Shown in pieces: positions 27,846 through 35,611 of a stretch of DNA of 64,000 nucleotides (position 1 is the stretch's first letter; each line of letters starts with the position of its first letter). Below the pieces are notes generated by a model that saw nothing but the letters and a program-made list of their open reading frames with translations, searched no databases and was not told the DNA's origin. The DNA comes from Planococcus halocryophilus. Lineage in GTDB: Bacteria; Bacillota; Bacilli; Bacillales_A; Planococcaceae. A program made the position numbers and the translations under genes. Location: positions 124,001-188,000 of the forward strand of contig NZ_JAKVTG010000005.1 in assembly GCF_022489025.1 (NCBI RefSeq), read 5' to 3'.

Positions 27846-28658
27846 CTAGAAAAGTTGTAGCCCACCGTCGGCTGAAATAATTTGACCGCTCACATAACGT
27901 GCGAAATCTGAAGCAAAAAAAAGTACAGGATAAGCAATATCTTCTGGAGTGCCAAGTCGTTTTACCGAAATCGAATCAATCAACTGATTCTGCTGTTCTT
28001 TAGACATTGCTTCCCACTGTCGCTCCGTCGATGGATTTGATAGGACAAAACCAGGTGCTACATTGTTTACAGTAATGCCGAAGCTACCGAGTTCGCGCGC
28101 CATCTGTCGAGTCAATCCAATTTGTCCGGCTTTAGCGCTGGTATAGGCTTGAATGCCGGTAAGACTACTACTTCTTCCAGCACCACTTGAAATATTAACA
28201 ATACGGCCATATGCTGCTTTTTTCATATGAGGAGCGAATGTACGAATCATGTAGAAAGTTGTCGTCAAATTAATATCGATTACATTCTTCCAATCATCAT
28301 CTGAAATATTCTCAATCACTTGATGCACTTGTCCTGCAACTCCTCCCGTCACATTAACGAGAATATCTATTTTCCCAGAATTTCTAATCACTTGTTCTCC
28401 TAAATCTTTAACAGCTTCAGAGTCAGTAATATCACAAGTATAAAGTGCGATTTCACCAGCGGAACCACTGTCTTTGATTGCCTGTTCTACTTCACTTCTG
28501 GTTTCTTCGAGTGCTTCTTTGAGGATGTCAACTGCCACTACGCGTGCACCTCGAACAGCAAATTCTTTACAGATAGCTCGTCCGATACCGTGGGCAGCTC
28601 CAGTAATAACTGCAACTCGATTTTCAAAAGTTAACTGTAAACTGTTAACACTTTGCAC
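27846..28658 (-). CDS. SDR family oxidoreductase
   Basis: 270 residues, classical short-chain dehydrogenase: VAVITGAAHGIGRAIC (cofactor), VNVTGG-type NNAG variant (DILVNVTGGVAG), catalytic Ser in GRIVNISSGAG, YTSAKAGQIGL (YxxxK) and the C-terminal ISADGGLQLF. The Ala in NNAG is replaced here by Thr-Gly. It is the first gene of the 15-kb operon and presumably oxidises or reduces an alcohol or ketone produced from the imported compound. The GTG at 28658 lies eight bases from GAGGAG; the upstream GTG falls within that site. Confidence 0.88.
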   Translation of the reverse strand: MQSVNSLQLTFENRVAVITGAAHGIGRAICKEFAVRGARVVAVDILKEALEETRSEVEQAIKDSGSAGEIALYTCDITDSEAVKDLGEQVIRNSGKIDILVNVTGGVAGQVHQVIENISDDDWKNVIDINLTTTFYMIRTFAPHMKKAAYGRIVNISSGAGRSSSLTGIQAYTSAKAGQIGLTRQMARELGSFGITVNNVAPGFVLSNPSTERQWEAMSKEQQNQLIDSISVKRLGTPEDIAYPVLFFASDFARYVSGQIISADGGLQLF

Positions 28659-28687
28659 TTGTCTCACTCCTCTTTCTTGTTTTTTTC

Positions 28688-28716
28688 AGTATAGTATCAA
28701 AAATATTTAATTGCAA
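28688..28716 (-). promoter_or_regulatory. SigA-type promoter of the SDR-transporter-hydrolase operon
   Basis: On the minus strand TTGCAA (28711-28716), a 17-base spacer and TATACT (28688-28693), 30 bases upstream of the first start codon. It is the only strong promoter I can find for the whole block. Confidence 0.65.
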
Positions 28717-28724
28717 CAATATTT
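28701..28724. promoter_or_regulatory. Candidate operator overlapping the operon promoter
   Basis: AAATATT arms face each other (AAATATTTAATT then GCAACAATATTT) across the -35 box. Size and position suit a dimeric repressor such as the GntR protein encoded in the operon. AT-rich DNA makes chance palindromes common, so this is tentative. Confidence 0.35.
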
Positions 28725-28813
28725 AGAATTTTTAGTTTAAATATATTTTAACACCTCATTTTATGCTCGTTCTTACAAAATGAAATGAATTGATTATCAA
28801 TTTACAAGAAAGA

Positions 28814-28854
28814 AAAAGCGTTGCGATTGGATAAGTATCCAATCGCAACGCTTT
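28814..28854. terminator. Strong hairpin terminator
   Basis: Perfect 19-base stem AAAGCGTTGCGATTGGATA and its complement with a three-base loop. It ends minus-strand transcripts coming from the XRE regulator side and insulates the operon promoter. Confidence 0.85.
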
Positions 28855-28919
28855 AACAAACTTTTATCGGAACTAAGAACTGGCACTTTAAAATGGACAA
28901 GCCCAATTTTGATGTTCAT

Positions 28920-29128
28920 TTAAATTCTTCCTAACAGTCTACTGCGTAGCTGCCAAGCAATATGTGCACTTTCCTCAAGATCTTCAAATGCATAGAAAGC
29001 TTCCATCATTGTGCTAGATTTCCAAAGCTTTCAACAAGTGAAACAGCATCTTCGCTTTTCTCGAAATCTGGAATGACATAAACGGTGAATCGCTTGTTTC
29101 TGTTTGAAAACTTTTGTAGATTATCATA
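28920..29128 (-). pseudogene. Broken small gene directly behind the XRE regulator
   Basis: After the regulator's TGA the same frame stays open for 40 codons and looks like protein: RNKRFTVYVIPDFEKSEDAV, SLVESFGNLAQ, then a stop overlapping ATG (ATGA at 29006-29009). The next frame continues MMEAFYAFEDLEESAHIAWQ, LRSRLLGRI and stops at 28920. Together the two pieces read as one ~70-residue protein split by a frameshift, with no ribosome binding site of its own. I do not recognise the family. Confidence 0.45.
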
Positions 29129-29494
29129 TCAATTCAAATTGAATTTCTGCTTTACTCTTTTAACAATGTCAGCTTCTTTACTTTGAATGAATTGATTTCC
29201 TAACTGTTTCACCAAGCTATTGATTTCTTTTGTCATTTCTTTTTTCAATTCTTTCTTCATGAGTAATTGATTAATTAATTGACCATCTGCTGCAAATTCT
29301 CTACCTACCAACTCATCTAAAGATATGCTATACAAATCAGCCAACTTCACTAGCAACTTTAATGATGGTTCTGTAGTGCCGAGTTCAAATCTTCCATAAA
29401 TCACTTTAGTAATTTTTAAATGCTCTGCAACGAGCTGATGAGACAACTTATTTTGTAAGCGCAGTGACTTTAAGTTCTCGGTTAATTTTGTCAT
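29129..29494 (-). CDS. XRE family transcriptional regulator
   Basis: 121 residues. Residues 5-62 are a lambda-repressor-type helix-turn-helix (NLKSLRLQNKLSHQLVAEHL, then YGRFELGTTEPSLKLLVKLA), with the usual tail DLYSISLDELVGRE. The C-terminal half is a Lys/Glu/Gln-rich, probably coiled-coil helix. AAGGGGAT lies before the ATG. It resembles the small regulators found beside toxin-antitoxin or mobile genes; only debris lies downstream, so its target is unknown. Confidence 0.85.
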   Translation of the reverse strand: MTKLTENLKSLRLQNKLSHQLVAEHLKITKVIYGRFELGTTEPSLKLLVKLADLYSISLDELVGREFAADGQLINQLLMKKELKKEMTKEINSLVKQLGNQFIQSKEADIVKRVKQKFNLN

Positions 29495-29640
29495 GAAGTA
29501 TCCCCTTAAGTTAATTTGATAGTTTAGTTACAAATTCTTTTAAATAATCAATAAGACCCAACTAATGATTCAATAGTATCATATTTTTAATTGCATATTA
29601 ACTAAAATTTTACTTTTTTTCAAAATTTAATTCGAAACAA

Positions 29641-29681
29641 AAACACCGCTCTCTGGAATCTAAATCCAGAAAGCGGTGTTT
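29641..29681 (-). terminator. Terminator of the glycerate operon
   Basis: 17-base stem AAACACCGCTCTCTGGA / TCCAGAAAGCGGTGTTT with one mismatch region and a seven-base loop, 28 bases past the GntP stop. Confidence 0.85.
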
Positions 29682-29709
29682 GCATTTCTCTATACGTTTC
29701 AAGCTTTGA

Positions 29710-31059
29710 TCAAACAAGAATTGTCCATAAAACCATCGTGAAAACAATTGTCGTCACCCCTTGCAACAACGTTGCCATTGTTTGAGCTTTGTATGCGTCT
29801 GTGACTTTCATTCCGCTGAATTGGGTAATGACCCAGAAAAAGCTATCGTTGACATGACTCACTGTCATCGCACCAGCACCGATTGCCATGACGACAAGCG
29901 CCAATGGGACAGCGCCTTCAATGCCAAGTGTCGGTAAAAGTGGAGCCATGAGTGTTGATGTGATAACGAGTGCTGCTGTTGAAGAACCTTGAGCGGTTTT
30001 TAATGCCGCTGCGATGGCAAATGGTATTAGCAGGAACATCGATCCTCCTGCTAATGCTGTCATATCCATGCCAGCTATCAAATCAGCTACTCCTGAATTA
30101 GTAATTACGCGTCCAAATGCGCCACCCGCACCTGTGATCAATAAAATCGGTGCTGCACTTACTATTCCTTCACCAATCCAGCCAGTCAAGGATTCTTCAT
30201 TCCATTTTGGAAGTAATAAGAATGCTGCCAAAACACCAAACAATAAAGCTACGGTTGGTGAACCTAAAAATCTCACCGTGTTTGTGAGTCCTCCGTCACC
30301 GCCAAGAATGCCGGCAGTAGACCCCGCTCCAATTAACAAAAGCGGTAAAGCAATCGGTAAGAACGCTTTAAAAGTTGAAGGCATTTTCCCGAACGATTTG
30401 ATGACTTCTTCGTAAGTCAAATCGCCTTCTTCTACAGTATCGTCAGGAACAACGATTTTCGAAGCCACTTTCACAGCCCAGATATAACCGACAATTGCTG
30501 CAGGAATCGCTACAATTAACCCGATTAAAATAATTGTACCTAGGTAATTTTCAGCTCCGATGTTACCTGCCGCTGCGATTGGGCCTGGTGTTGGTGGCAC
30601 CAATGTATGCGTTGCATATAGACCAGTCGCAAGTGCTACTGACATCGATGCCATAGAAACTTTCGCTCGTTTTGCTAAAGCTTTTCGTAAACTTGATAAA
30701 ATAACAAACCCAGAATCACAAAATACCGGAATCGAAACGATGAAGCCGATAATCGTCATTGCCAGTTGCGGCCGTTTCTCACCAATCAAACGCAGAACTA
30801 CTTCTGCCATCCGATAAGCAGCACCGGACTTCTCTAAAATCACACCAATAATTGTACCGGAGACAATGACAATCCCGATATTGGTCATCAATCCGCCAAA
30901 GCCTTCATTGACGCTTAGTACAACGTCAGCTAGCGGCATACCAGATGCGATTCCCATAAAGAAGGCACCAAATAACAACGACAAGAATGGATGAACTTTG
31001 AATACGGCCGTTAACAACACGACCAAGACAACACTTAAAGCAATAATGAAAAATAACAT
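29710..31059 (-). CDS. GntP family permease (gluconate/glycerate:H+ symporter)
   Basis: 449 residues, strongly hydrophobic with 12 or more membrane segments. GntP-family signatures: HPFLSLLFGAFFMGIASGMP (23-42), LEKSGAAYRMAEVVLRLIG, ISIPVFCDSGFVIL-like segment (VSIPVFCDSGFVILSSL near 110), THTLVPPTPGPIAAAG and SHVNDSFFWVITQFSGM near 405. Members import gluconate, glycerate or related hydroxy acids with protons. It follows the glycerate kinase gene by one base, which points to glycerate as substrate. Confidence 0.9.
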   Translation of the reverse strand: MLFFIIALSVVLVVLLTAVFKVHPFLSLLFGAFFMGIASGMPLADVVLSVNEGFGGLMTNIGIVIVSGTIIGVILEKSGAAYRMAEVVLRLIGEKRPQLAMTIIGFIVSIPVFCDSGFVILSSLRKALAKRAKVSMASMSVALATGLYATHTLVPPTPGPIAAAGNIGAENYLGTIILIGLIVAIPAAIVGYIWAVKVASKIVVPDDTVEEGDLTYEEVIKSFGKMPSTFKAFLPIALPLLLIGAGSTAGILGGDGGLTNTVRFLGSPTVALLFGVLAAFLLLPKWNEESLTGWIGEGIVSAAPILLITGAGGAFGRVITNSGVADLIAGMDMTALAGGSMFLLIPFAIAAALKTAQGSSTAALVITSTLMAPLLPTLGIEGAVPLALVVMAIGAGAMTVSHVNDSFFWVITQFSGMKVTDAYKAQTMATLLQGVTTIVFTMVLWTILV

Positions 31060-31060
31060 C

Positions 31061-32203
31061 CTAGCACCCCTTTTGTTTTTCTAGATAAGCTTTGACGACT
31101 GTTTGTGTTTTTATTTTTAGCTGATTGTAAGCATCAGCAATGGCTCTGTCTTTTGATACTTGCTCACCGACAATTGAATGGATTTCCGTAAAGTAAGGCG
31201 AAAGCAAGTTCAAACTTTCCGATTCGACCATTCCGGATATTAATATGACCGGCTTGCCTGCCTCTTTCCCAACTTCAGCAATGCCAAAAGGCGTCTTACC
31301 AGACAAGGTTTGGTGATCGCTTTTTCCTTCTCCGGTGACAATCAGATCAACTGTCTCTATCTGAGACTTAAAAGCAATTGCTTCTAGCACAACATCAACA
31401 CCGCGTTGCATGTCACCTGCGAAAAAAGCTTGCATCGCTCCACCAGCACCTCCTGCAGCACCGGCTCCATTTTTATGATGAAGCGCAATGCCAGTTAACC
31501 GCTCAACCACATCTGCAAAATTTTTCAAATTGACATCGAGCTGCTGAACCTCTTCAAGAGAAGCGCCTTTTTGTGGACCAAATACCGCTGAAGCGCCTTG
31601 TTCGCCGACCAATGTATTTTCCACATCACAAGCGATTAAAAATGTACTTTCCAAAATCCGGTGATCAAAACTAGAGACATCTAGTTCAGTAAGTCTGCCG
31701 AGTGCCCCACCACCGCGCGGCAATTTTTGTCCTACCTGGTCAAAGAACCTCATACCAAGCGCTTCAAGCATACCGGCACCGCCATCATTGGTGGCGCTAC
31801 CGCCAAGTCCAATAATAAACGTTCGAAAACCAGCATCCAATGCTCGGCTGATCAATTCCCCAGTACCGAATGATGAAGCAGTCAGTGGATCTTGTTCATG
31901 CTCTTTCAGCAGTGTTAAACCCGACGCTTCCGCAATTTCAATAACGCAGGTTTTACCATCGCCCAGGATGCCGTAGCTGGCGATAACTTTTCTTCCAATC
32001 GGATCTTCAACTTCATGGGGTACTAATTCACCCCCGGTCGCTTCGACCATCGCAATCATGGTTCCTTCGCCCCCATCTGCCGCAGGCAACAACACCATTT
32101 CCACTTCTTGGTCTAATTGTTGAATCCCTTCAGCCATAGCCTGTGCAGCTTTCATCGCTGACAAACTGCCTTTAAATGAATCTGGTGCTGCTATGATTTT
32201 CAA
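31061..32203 (-). CDS. glxK: Glycerate kinase (GlxK/GarK family)
   Basis: 380 residues, the standard length. Signatures: MKIIAAPDSFKGSLSA at the N-terminus, LPAADGGEGTMIAMVEATGG (near 41), GLGGSATNDGGAGMLEALG near 130, GPQKGAS and LIVTGEGKSDHQTLSGKTP near 285. It phosphorylates glycerate, giving 2-phosphoglycerate (or 3-phosphoglycerate) for glycolysis. The start codon is TTG at 32203 behind GGGAGG. Cotranscribed with the GntP permease; divergent from a CdaR-type activator. Confidence 0.93.
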   Translation of the reverse strand: MKIIAAPDSFKGSLSAMKAAQAMAEGIQQLDQEVEMVLLPAADGGEGTMIAMVEATGGELVPHEVEDPIGRKVIASYGILGDGKTCVIEIAEASGLTLLKEHEQDPLTASSFGTGELISRALDAGFRTFIIGLGGSATNDGGAGMLEALGMRFFDQVGQKLPRGGGALGRLTELDVSSFDHRILESTFLIACDVENTLVGEQGASAVFGPQKGASLEEVQQLDVNLKNFADVVERLTGIALHHKNGAGAAGGAGGAMQAFFAGDMQRGVDVVLEAIAFKSQIETVDLIVTGEGKSDHQTLSGKTPFGIAEVGKEAGKPVILISGMVESESLNLLSPYFTEIHSIVGEQVSKDRAIADAYNQLKIKTQTVVKAYLEKQKGC

Positions 32204-32227
32204 TTGCTAAACCTCCCTGCCACATTA

Positions 32228-32241
32228 ATAAAGCGCTTACA
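32228..32241 (-). promoter_or_regulatory. Catabolite-responsive element (cre) for CcpA
   Basis: TGTAAGCGCTTTAT on the minus strand fits the cre consensus TGWAARCGYTWNCW at all but one position. It lies between the -10 box and the glycerate kinase start, a typical repression position. Confidence 0.7.
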
Positions 32242-32245
32242 CGAA

Positions 32246-32251
32246 ATTATA
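32246..32251 (-). promoter_or_regulatory. -10 box of the glycerate kinase promoter
   Basis: Consensus TATAAT, 43 bases before the TTG start. No good -35 hexamer lies at the right distance, which fits a promoter that needs an activator such as the divergent CdaR protein. Confidence 0.5.
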
Positions 32252-32335
32252 ATGAAAAAGAAACAGATATACATTATACTAACGGTATAGATTTTTCACT
32301 AAATATTTAGAATATATATACAAAGAGGAGCATTT

Positions 32336-33409
32336 ATGATTACAAAGCAGCTAGCAGAAGAAATTGTAGCGCAAACCATGATTCGCTTGAATCGTAATTT
32401 GAACGTTATGGATATCAATGGCATGATTTTGGCGTCAGGAGAAGCAGAAAGGATTGAAAAAATTCATGAAGCTGCGGCACAAGTGGCGACTACAGGTGAA
32501 GCTTTATGGGTAACAGAAGAAGATTTAGCGGCGTGGCATGGGGTTAAGGCGGGTGTCAATATGCCGATCTTTTTCCAAGAAAAACTAGTTGGTGTCATCG
32601 GTATCACCGGTAATCCCGAAGAGCTAAAAGAAATTTCAACGCTAGTTCAATTGACAACAGAAATGATGGTCCATCAATCCCTCGTTACTTCTCACATTGA
32701 ATGGAACCGTAAGCGCAATGAATTGATTTTCGATGAACTGACAAGTGGCAACCCTTTATCAGCTGCTGTTCATGAACGAATTTCGCAAATGGAAATCGAC
32801 AGTACAACGTCATTTGTTACGCTACTATTTGAATTGAAAAAATCGTCGTCTTCACGCAGAATCATTGAACAGCTCGAAAGCCACTTTAAAGACCAAACTG
32901 TGGTAACAGGCCATTCGCAACTCCATGAAATTTTTCTTTTAGTTAAAAGTGATGAGTCCGCCAAACTAGAGAAGAAATTGTCTAGCTTACTCTATATCCT
33001 GCAACAAACCGGTTCTATTCGAATTGGTGTAGGTGTCGCCGTCGATAGTATTTTTGACGTCCGCAATTCATACCTAGCCGCTCGAAACGCTTTGGATTTC
33101 GGTAAACCCGATCAGCCTTTGATTTACTTTAAAGATGTAGAATTGATGGCGCTACTAAAACGCAATCCCACAGCGGAACTCAACAAGTTTACCAACAGAA
33201 TATTAGCCGGACTCAACGATTCCTTATGTCAAACATTGATAATGTACTTTAAATGCAATAAAAACAGTGCTGAAACTGCATCTTGCTTGAACATTCATCG
33301 CCATACTTTAAGCTACCGTTTAAAGAAAATCCACGACGTGACAGGGTTGAATCCGTCTGACTTCCAGGATGCTGTCGTAATACACTTAGCATTAACTTTA
33401 CGCGATTGA
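32336..33409 (+). CDS. CdaR-family transcriptional regulator of glycerate genes
   Basis: 357 residues. The N-terminal diacid-recognition domain (ITKQLAEEIVAQTMIRLNRN, MDINGMILASGEAERIEKIH, GVIGITGNPEEL) and the C-terminal PucR/CdaR HTH (TASCLNIHRHTLSYRLKKIH) are both clear. It is a paralogue of the regulator at 1486. Divergent arrangement with glycerate kinase and GntP, as for CdaR of other bacteria, makes glycerate or a diacid the likely signal and this operon the likely target. GAGGAG precedes the ATG. Confidence 0.9.
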   Translation: MITKQLAEEIVAQTMIRLNRNLNVMDINGMILASGEAERIEKIHEAAAQVATTGEALWVTEEDLAAWHGVKAGVNMPIFFQEKLVGVIGITGNPEELKEISTLVQLTTEMMVHQSLVTSHIEWNRKRNELIFDELTSGNPLSAAVHERISQMEIDSTTSFVTLLFELKKSSSSRRIIEQLESHFKDQTVVTGHSQLHEIFLLVKSDESAKLEKKLSSLLYILQQTGSIRIGVGVAVDSIFDVRNSYLAARNALDFGKPDQPLIYFKDVELMALLKRNPTAELNKFTNRILAGLNDSLCQTLIMYFKCNKNSAETASCLNIHRHTLSYRLKKIHDVTGLNPSDFQDAVVIHLALTLRD

Positions 33410-33412
33410 ATC

Positions 33413-33757
33413 TGCACCCTGTATCAAGGGCAGATGGATGTAACCTTTTTCGCAGTGTCCTCTAAACTAAAAAAAGACCAGGGCTTGAAGATTATGATTA
33501 TGTATATTCATGAAAAGACCAGTTTCGAAATTTGGCTAGTTGGTAGAAATCAAGATATTCAAAATGAATACCGACAGTTATTTAAAGAAAATGATGCAAA
33601 TAAAAACACGCTATCCCCTACCGCAGATGGGGTTCGTTCAATTATAGAAATCAGTCTGGATGAACACCCTGATTTTCACCAACCAAAAGGGTTAACGAAA
33701 CAAATAGATGAGCGTGTAACACGCTTTATCAAAGATATCGAGAAACTTGTAGGTTAG
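33413..33757 (+). pseudogene. 5'-truncated gene, DUF7000-like C-terminal part
   Basis: The frame LYQGQMDVTFFAVSSKLKKD, then LKIMIMYIHEKTSFEIWLVG and RNQDIQNEYRQLF, resembles the C-terminal two thirds of DUF7000 family proteins, which normally have ~60 more residues in front. Protein-like sequence reaches back to within a few bases of the preceding cdaR stop (33409), no ribosome binding site is seen, and a 107-codon version would need the ATG at 33434. I read it as a remnant left by a deletion. The family assignment is from memory of its conserved text. Confidence 0.5.
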
Positions 33758-33809
33758 TCGCTAACTTGTCGGATTTCAGTTATGCAGCCATACAAAAGAA
33801 CCAGCCAGC

Positions 33810-34589
33810 TTAGTTCCCAATTCGGAGCGCATTTTCTTTATTTTGCAGCACACTTAAAATACTCAAGGCCGCAAGAAGACTCGTTTTCGGATTACTCGGC
33901 ATCGGGTTGTTTTCAACTTTTAGTTCCATCCGGCCAAAATCCCCTTCTGCTTCGATGGTGTGAGAATTTTGTGTAACGGCCGGATCGACAATAACCCGTA
34001 CATTGGTTTGTTCAACACCGATTCCGGCAATCGCTAGGACTAACGCCACGTTGACGTTCTTTGGAAACTTTTCAACTGCTTGATACGCAGAACCTTCAAA
34101 TACCACTTTTTCTTCTTCTGATTCTATTCCAAGAGATGCTGGAGACTTCCGTGTCGTAATCTGAACTTGTTTTAAGCCACCAGCCGCTTTAGCCGATTGT
34201 AAAATGTCTAATCCACCAATCGCACCTGAAGGCAAGAATACGGTCGTGCCTAAAGAAGTTGCTAACTCGATGACTCTATCTAAAAATGCAGTTTCTTTAA
34301 ATACGCCGATGCTGCTAACAACGAGGTCTTTCTTATGAGCGACCACATCCTCCACGTAAAGACTAGCCGCTTCAATCGTTGATGCTTCTACAACAATATC
34401 GAGTGGTGTATTTAAAAACTCTTGGATATCTGTATAAAAATCAACGCAAAACTGCTTGCTCAAACGCGGTCCTACTTCTTTGTTGCGCCCGAACACAGCA
34501 ATTACTTTACCGTCGGCTAAATGATTAACGTTTATTTGTTCCAATAAATACGCAGCGATATTCCCTGTTCCAATGATTCCGATATTCAT
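33810..34589 (-). CDS. nadX: Aspartate dehydrogenase (NadX-like)
   Basis: 259 residues. Rossmann motif MNIGIIGTGNIAAYLLEQ, then VVEASTIEAA near 67, VVSSIGVF, LPSGAIGGLDILQSAKAAGG (near 120) and TTRKSPASL, all typical of the NadX/L-aspartate dehydrogenase family, which converts L-aspartate to iminoaspartate/oxaloacetate with NAD(P). No nadA/nadC partner is nearby, so the role may be amino-acid catabolism rather than NAD synthesis. GAGGAGG precedes the ATG at 34589. Confidence 0.85.
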   Translation of the reverse strand: MNIGIIGTGNIAAYLLEQINVNHLADGKVIAVFGRNKEVGPRLSKQFCVDFYTDIQEFLNTPLDIVVEASTIEAASLYVEDVVAHKKDLVVSSIGVFKETAFLDRVIELATSLGTTVFLPSGAIGGLDILQSAKAAGGLKQVQITTRKSPASLGIESEEEKVVFEGSAYQAVEKFPKNVNVALVLAIAGIGVEQTNVRVIVDPAVTQNSHTIEAEGDFGRMELKVENNPMPSNPKTSLLAALSILSVLQNKENALRIGN

Positions 34590-34775
34590 AATAATCCTCC
34601 TCACGTAACTCGATGATTTAGACTTTGTTTCTTAAATTGTAAGCTATTCAGTGATACTTATACAGCTCTTCAATATTACACGAGACAAATGAATTTCGAG
34701 GTTTCCTGATTAATTCTATTTATTTAGGGAAACTAAGAACTATAGAAACAAATTTTATTTGAGGAGGAAGAAAAA

Positions 34776-35522
34776 TTGAGTAAAACAGCAATTATTACAG
34801 GTGGCGGCAGCGGTCTTGGCCAAACTACAGCTTTTTATTTAGCAGAAGAAGGTGTCAACGTCTCCGTTGTCGACATTAGTGAAGAAGGCGGTAATGAAAC
34901 CGTCGAAAAACTAAAAGAAAAAGGCGTCGATGCCATTTTCATTAAAGCAGATGTCTCAAAAGTTGAAGACGTCAAAAACTATGTAGACAAAACACTTGAG
35001 CATTTCGGCTCAATTGATTATTTCTTCAATAATGCAGGGATTTCCGGTAGCGGAAAAAAATTCTTAGAAACAGATATTAAAGAAATCGAACAAATTGTCG
35101 GTATTAACTTACTTGGTGCTTTATACGGTTTACGTTATGTCGGAGAAGCGATGTTGAAAAATGGCGGAGGCTCAATTGTAAATACAGCTTCGAGCGCAGG
35201 CGTCATTGGGCAAGCTTCTGTTGTGACGTATGGTGCTACGAAACACGGTATCGTTGGAATGACGAAAAGTCTTGTGGCAGAGTATGCTAAAGATGGTCTT
35301 CGTGTCAATGCGATTGCACCTGGTCCGATTCAAACGCCAATGGTTAAAAAGTTCTTTGAAGACAATCCAGATATGAAAGAAAGTGCTGAAGCTGGGATTC
35401 CACAAAAACGCTTAGGACAACCAGAAGATGTAGCAGAACTTGTTACGTTCTTACTGACAAAAGCAGATTACATCAACGGTGAAACGGTTCGCATCGATGG
35501 TGGATTCACAAATACAAAATAA
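34776..35522 (+). CDS. SDR family oxidoreductase (FabG-like)
   Basis: 248 residues of the classical SDR type: AIITGGGSGLGQTTAFYLAE, DVSKVEDVKNYVDK, FFNNAGISGSG (NNAG), IVNTASSAGVIGQ (Ser), YGATKHGIVGM (YxxxK) and IRIDGGFTNTK-like end. Asp at the end of beta-2 (VVDIS) favours NAD over NADP. Substrate unknown. TTG start with GAGGAGG nine bases upstream. Single gene closed by a terminator. Confidence 0.88.
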   Translation: MSKTAIITGGGSGLGQTTAFYLAEEGVNVSVVDISEEGGNETVEKLKEKGVDAIFIKADVSKVEDVKNYVDKTLEHFGSIDYFFNNAGISGSGKKFLETDIKEIEQIVGINLLGALYGLRYVGEAMLKNGGGSIVNTASSAGVIGQASVVTYGATKHGIVGMTKSLVAEYAKDGLRVNAIAPGPIQTPMVKKFFEDNPDMKESAEAGIPQKRLGQPEDVAELVTFLLTKADYINGETVRIDGGFTNTK

Positions 35523-35532
35523 AATGATTTCT

Positions 35533-35565
35533 AAAGGTAGCTAGGGAATCCCTAGCTACCTTTTT
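35533..35565 (+). terminator. Terminator of the SDR gene
   Basis: Perfect 14-base stem AAAGGTAGCTAGGG and its complement with an AAT loop, followed by TTTT. Confidence 0.9.
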
Positions 35566-35611
35566 TACCTCATACAAAAAGCCGCCCAACATATGGACGG
35601 CTAATCACTAT

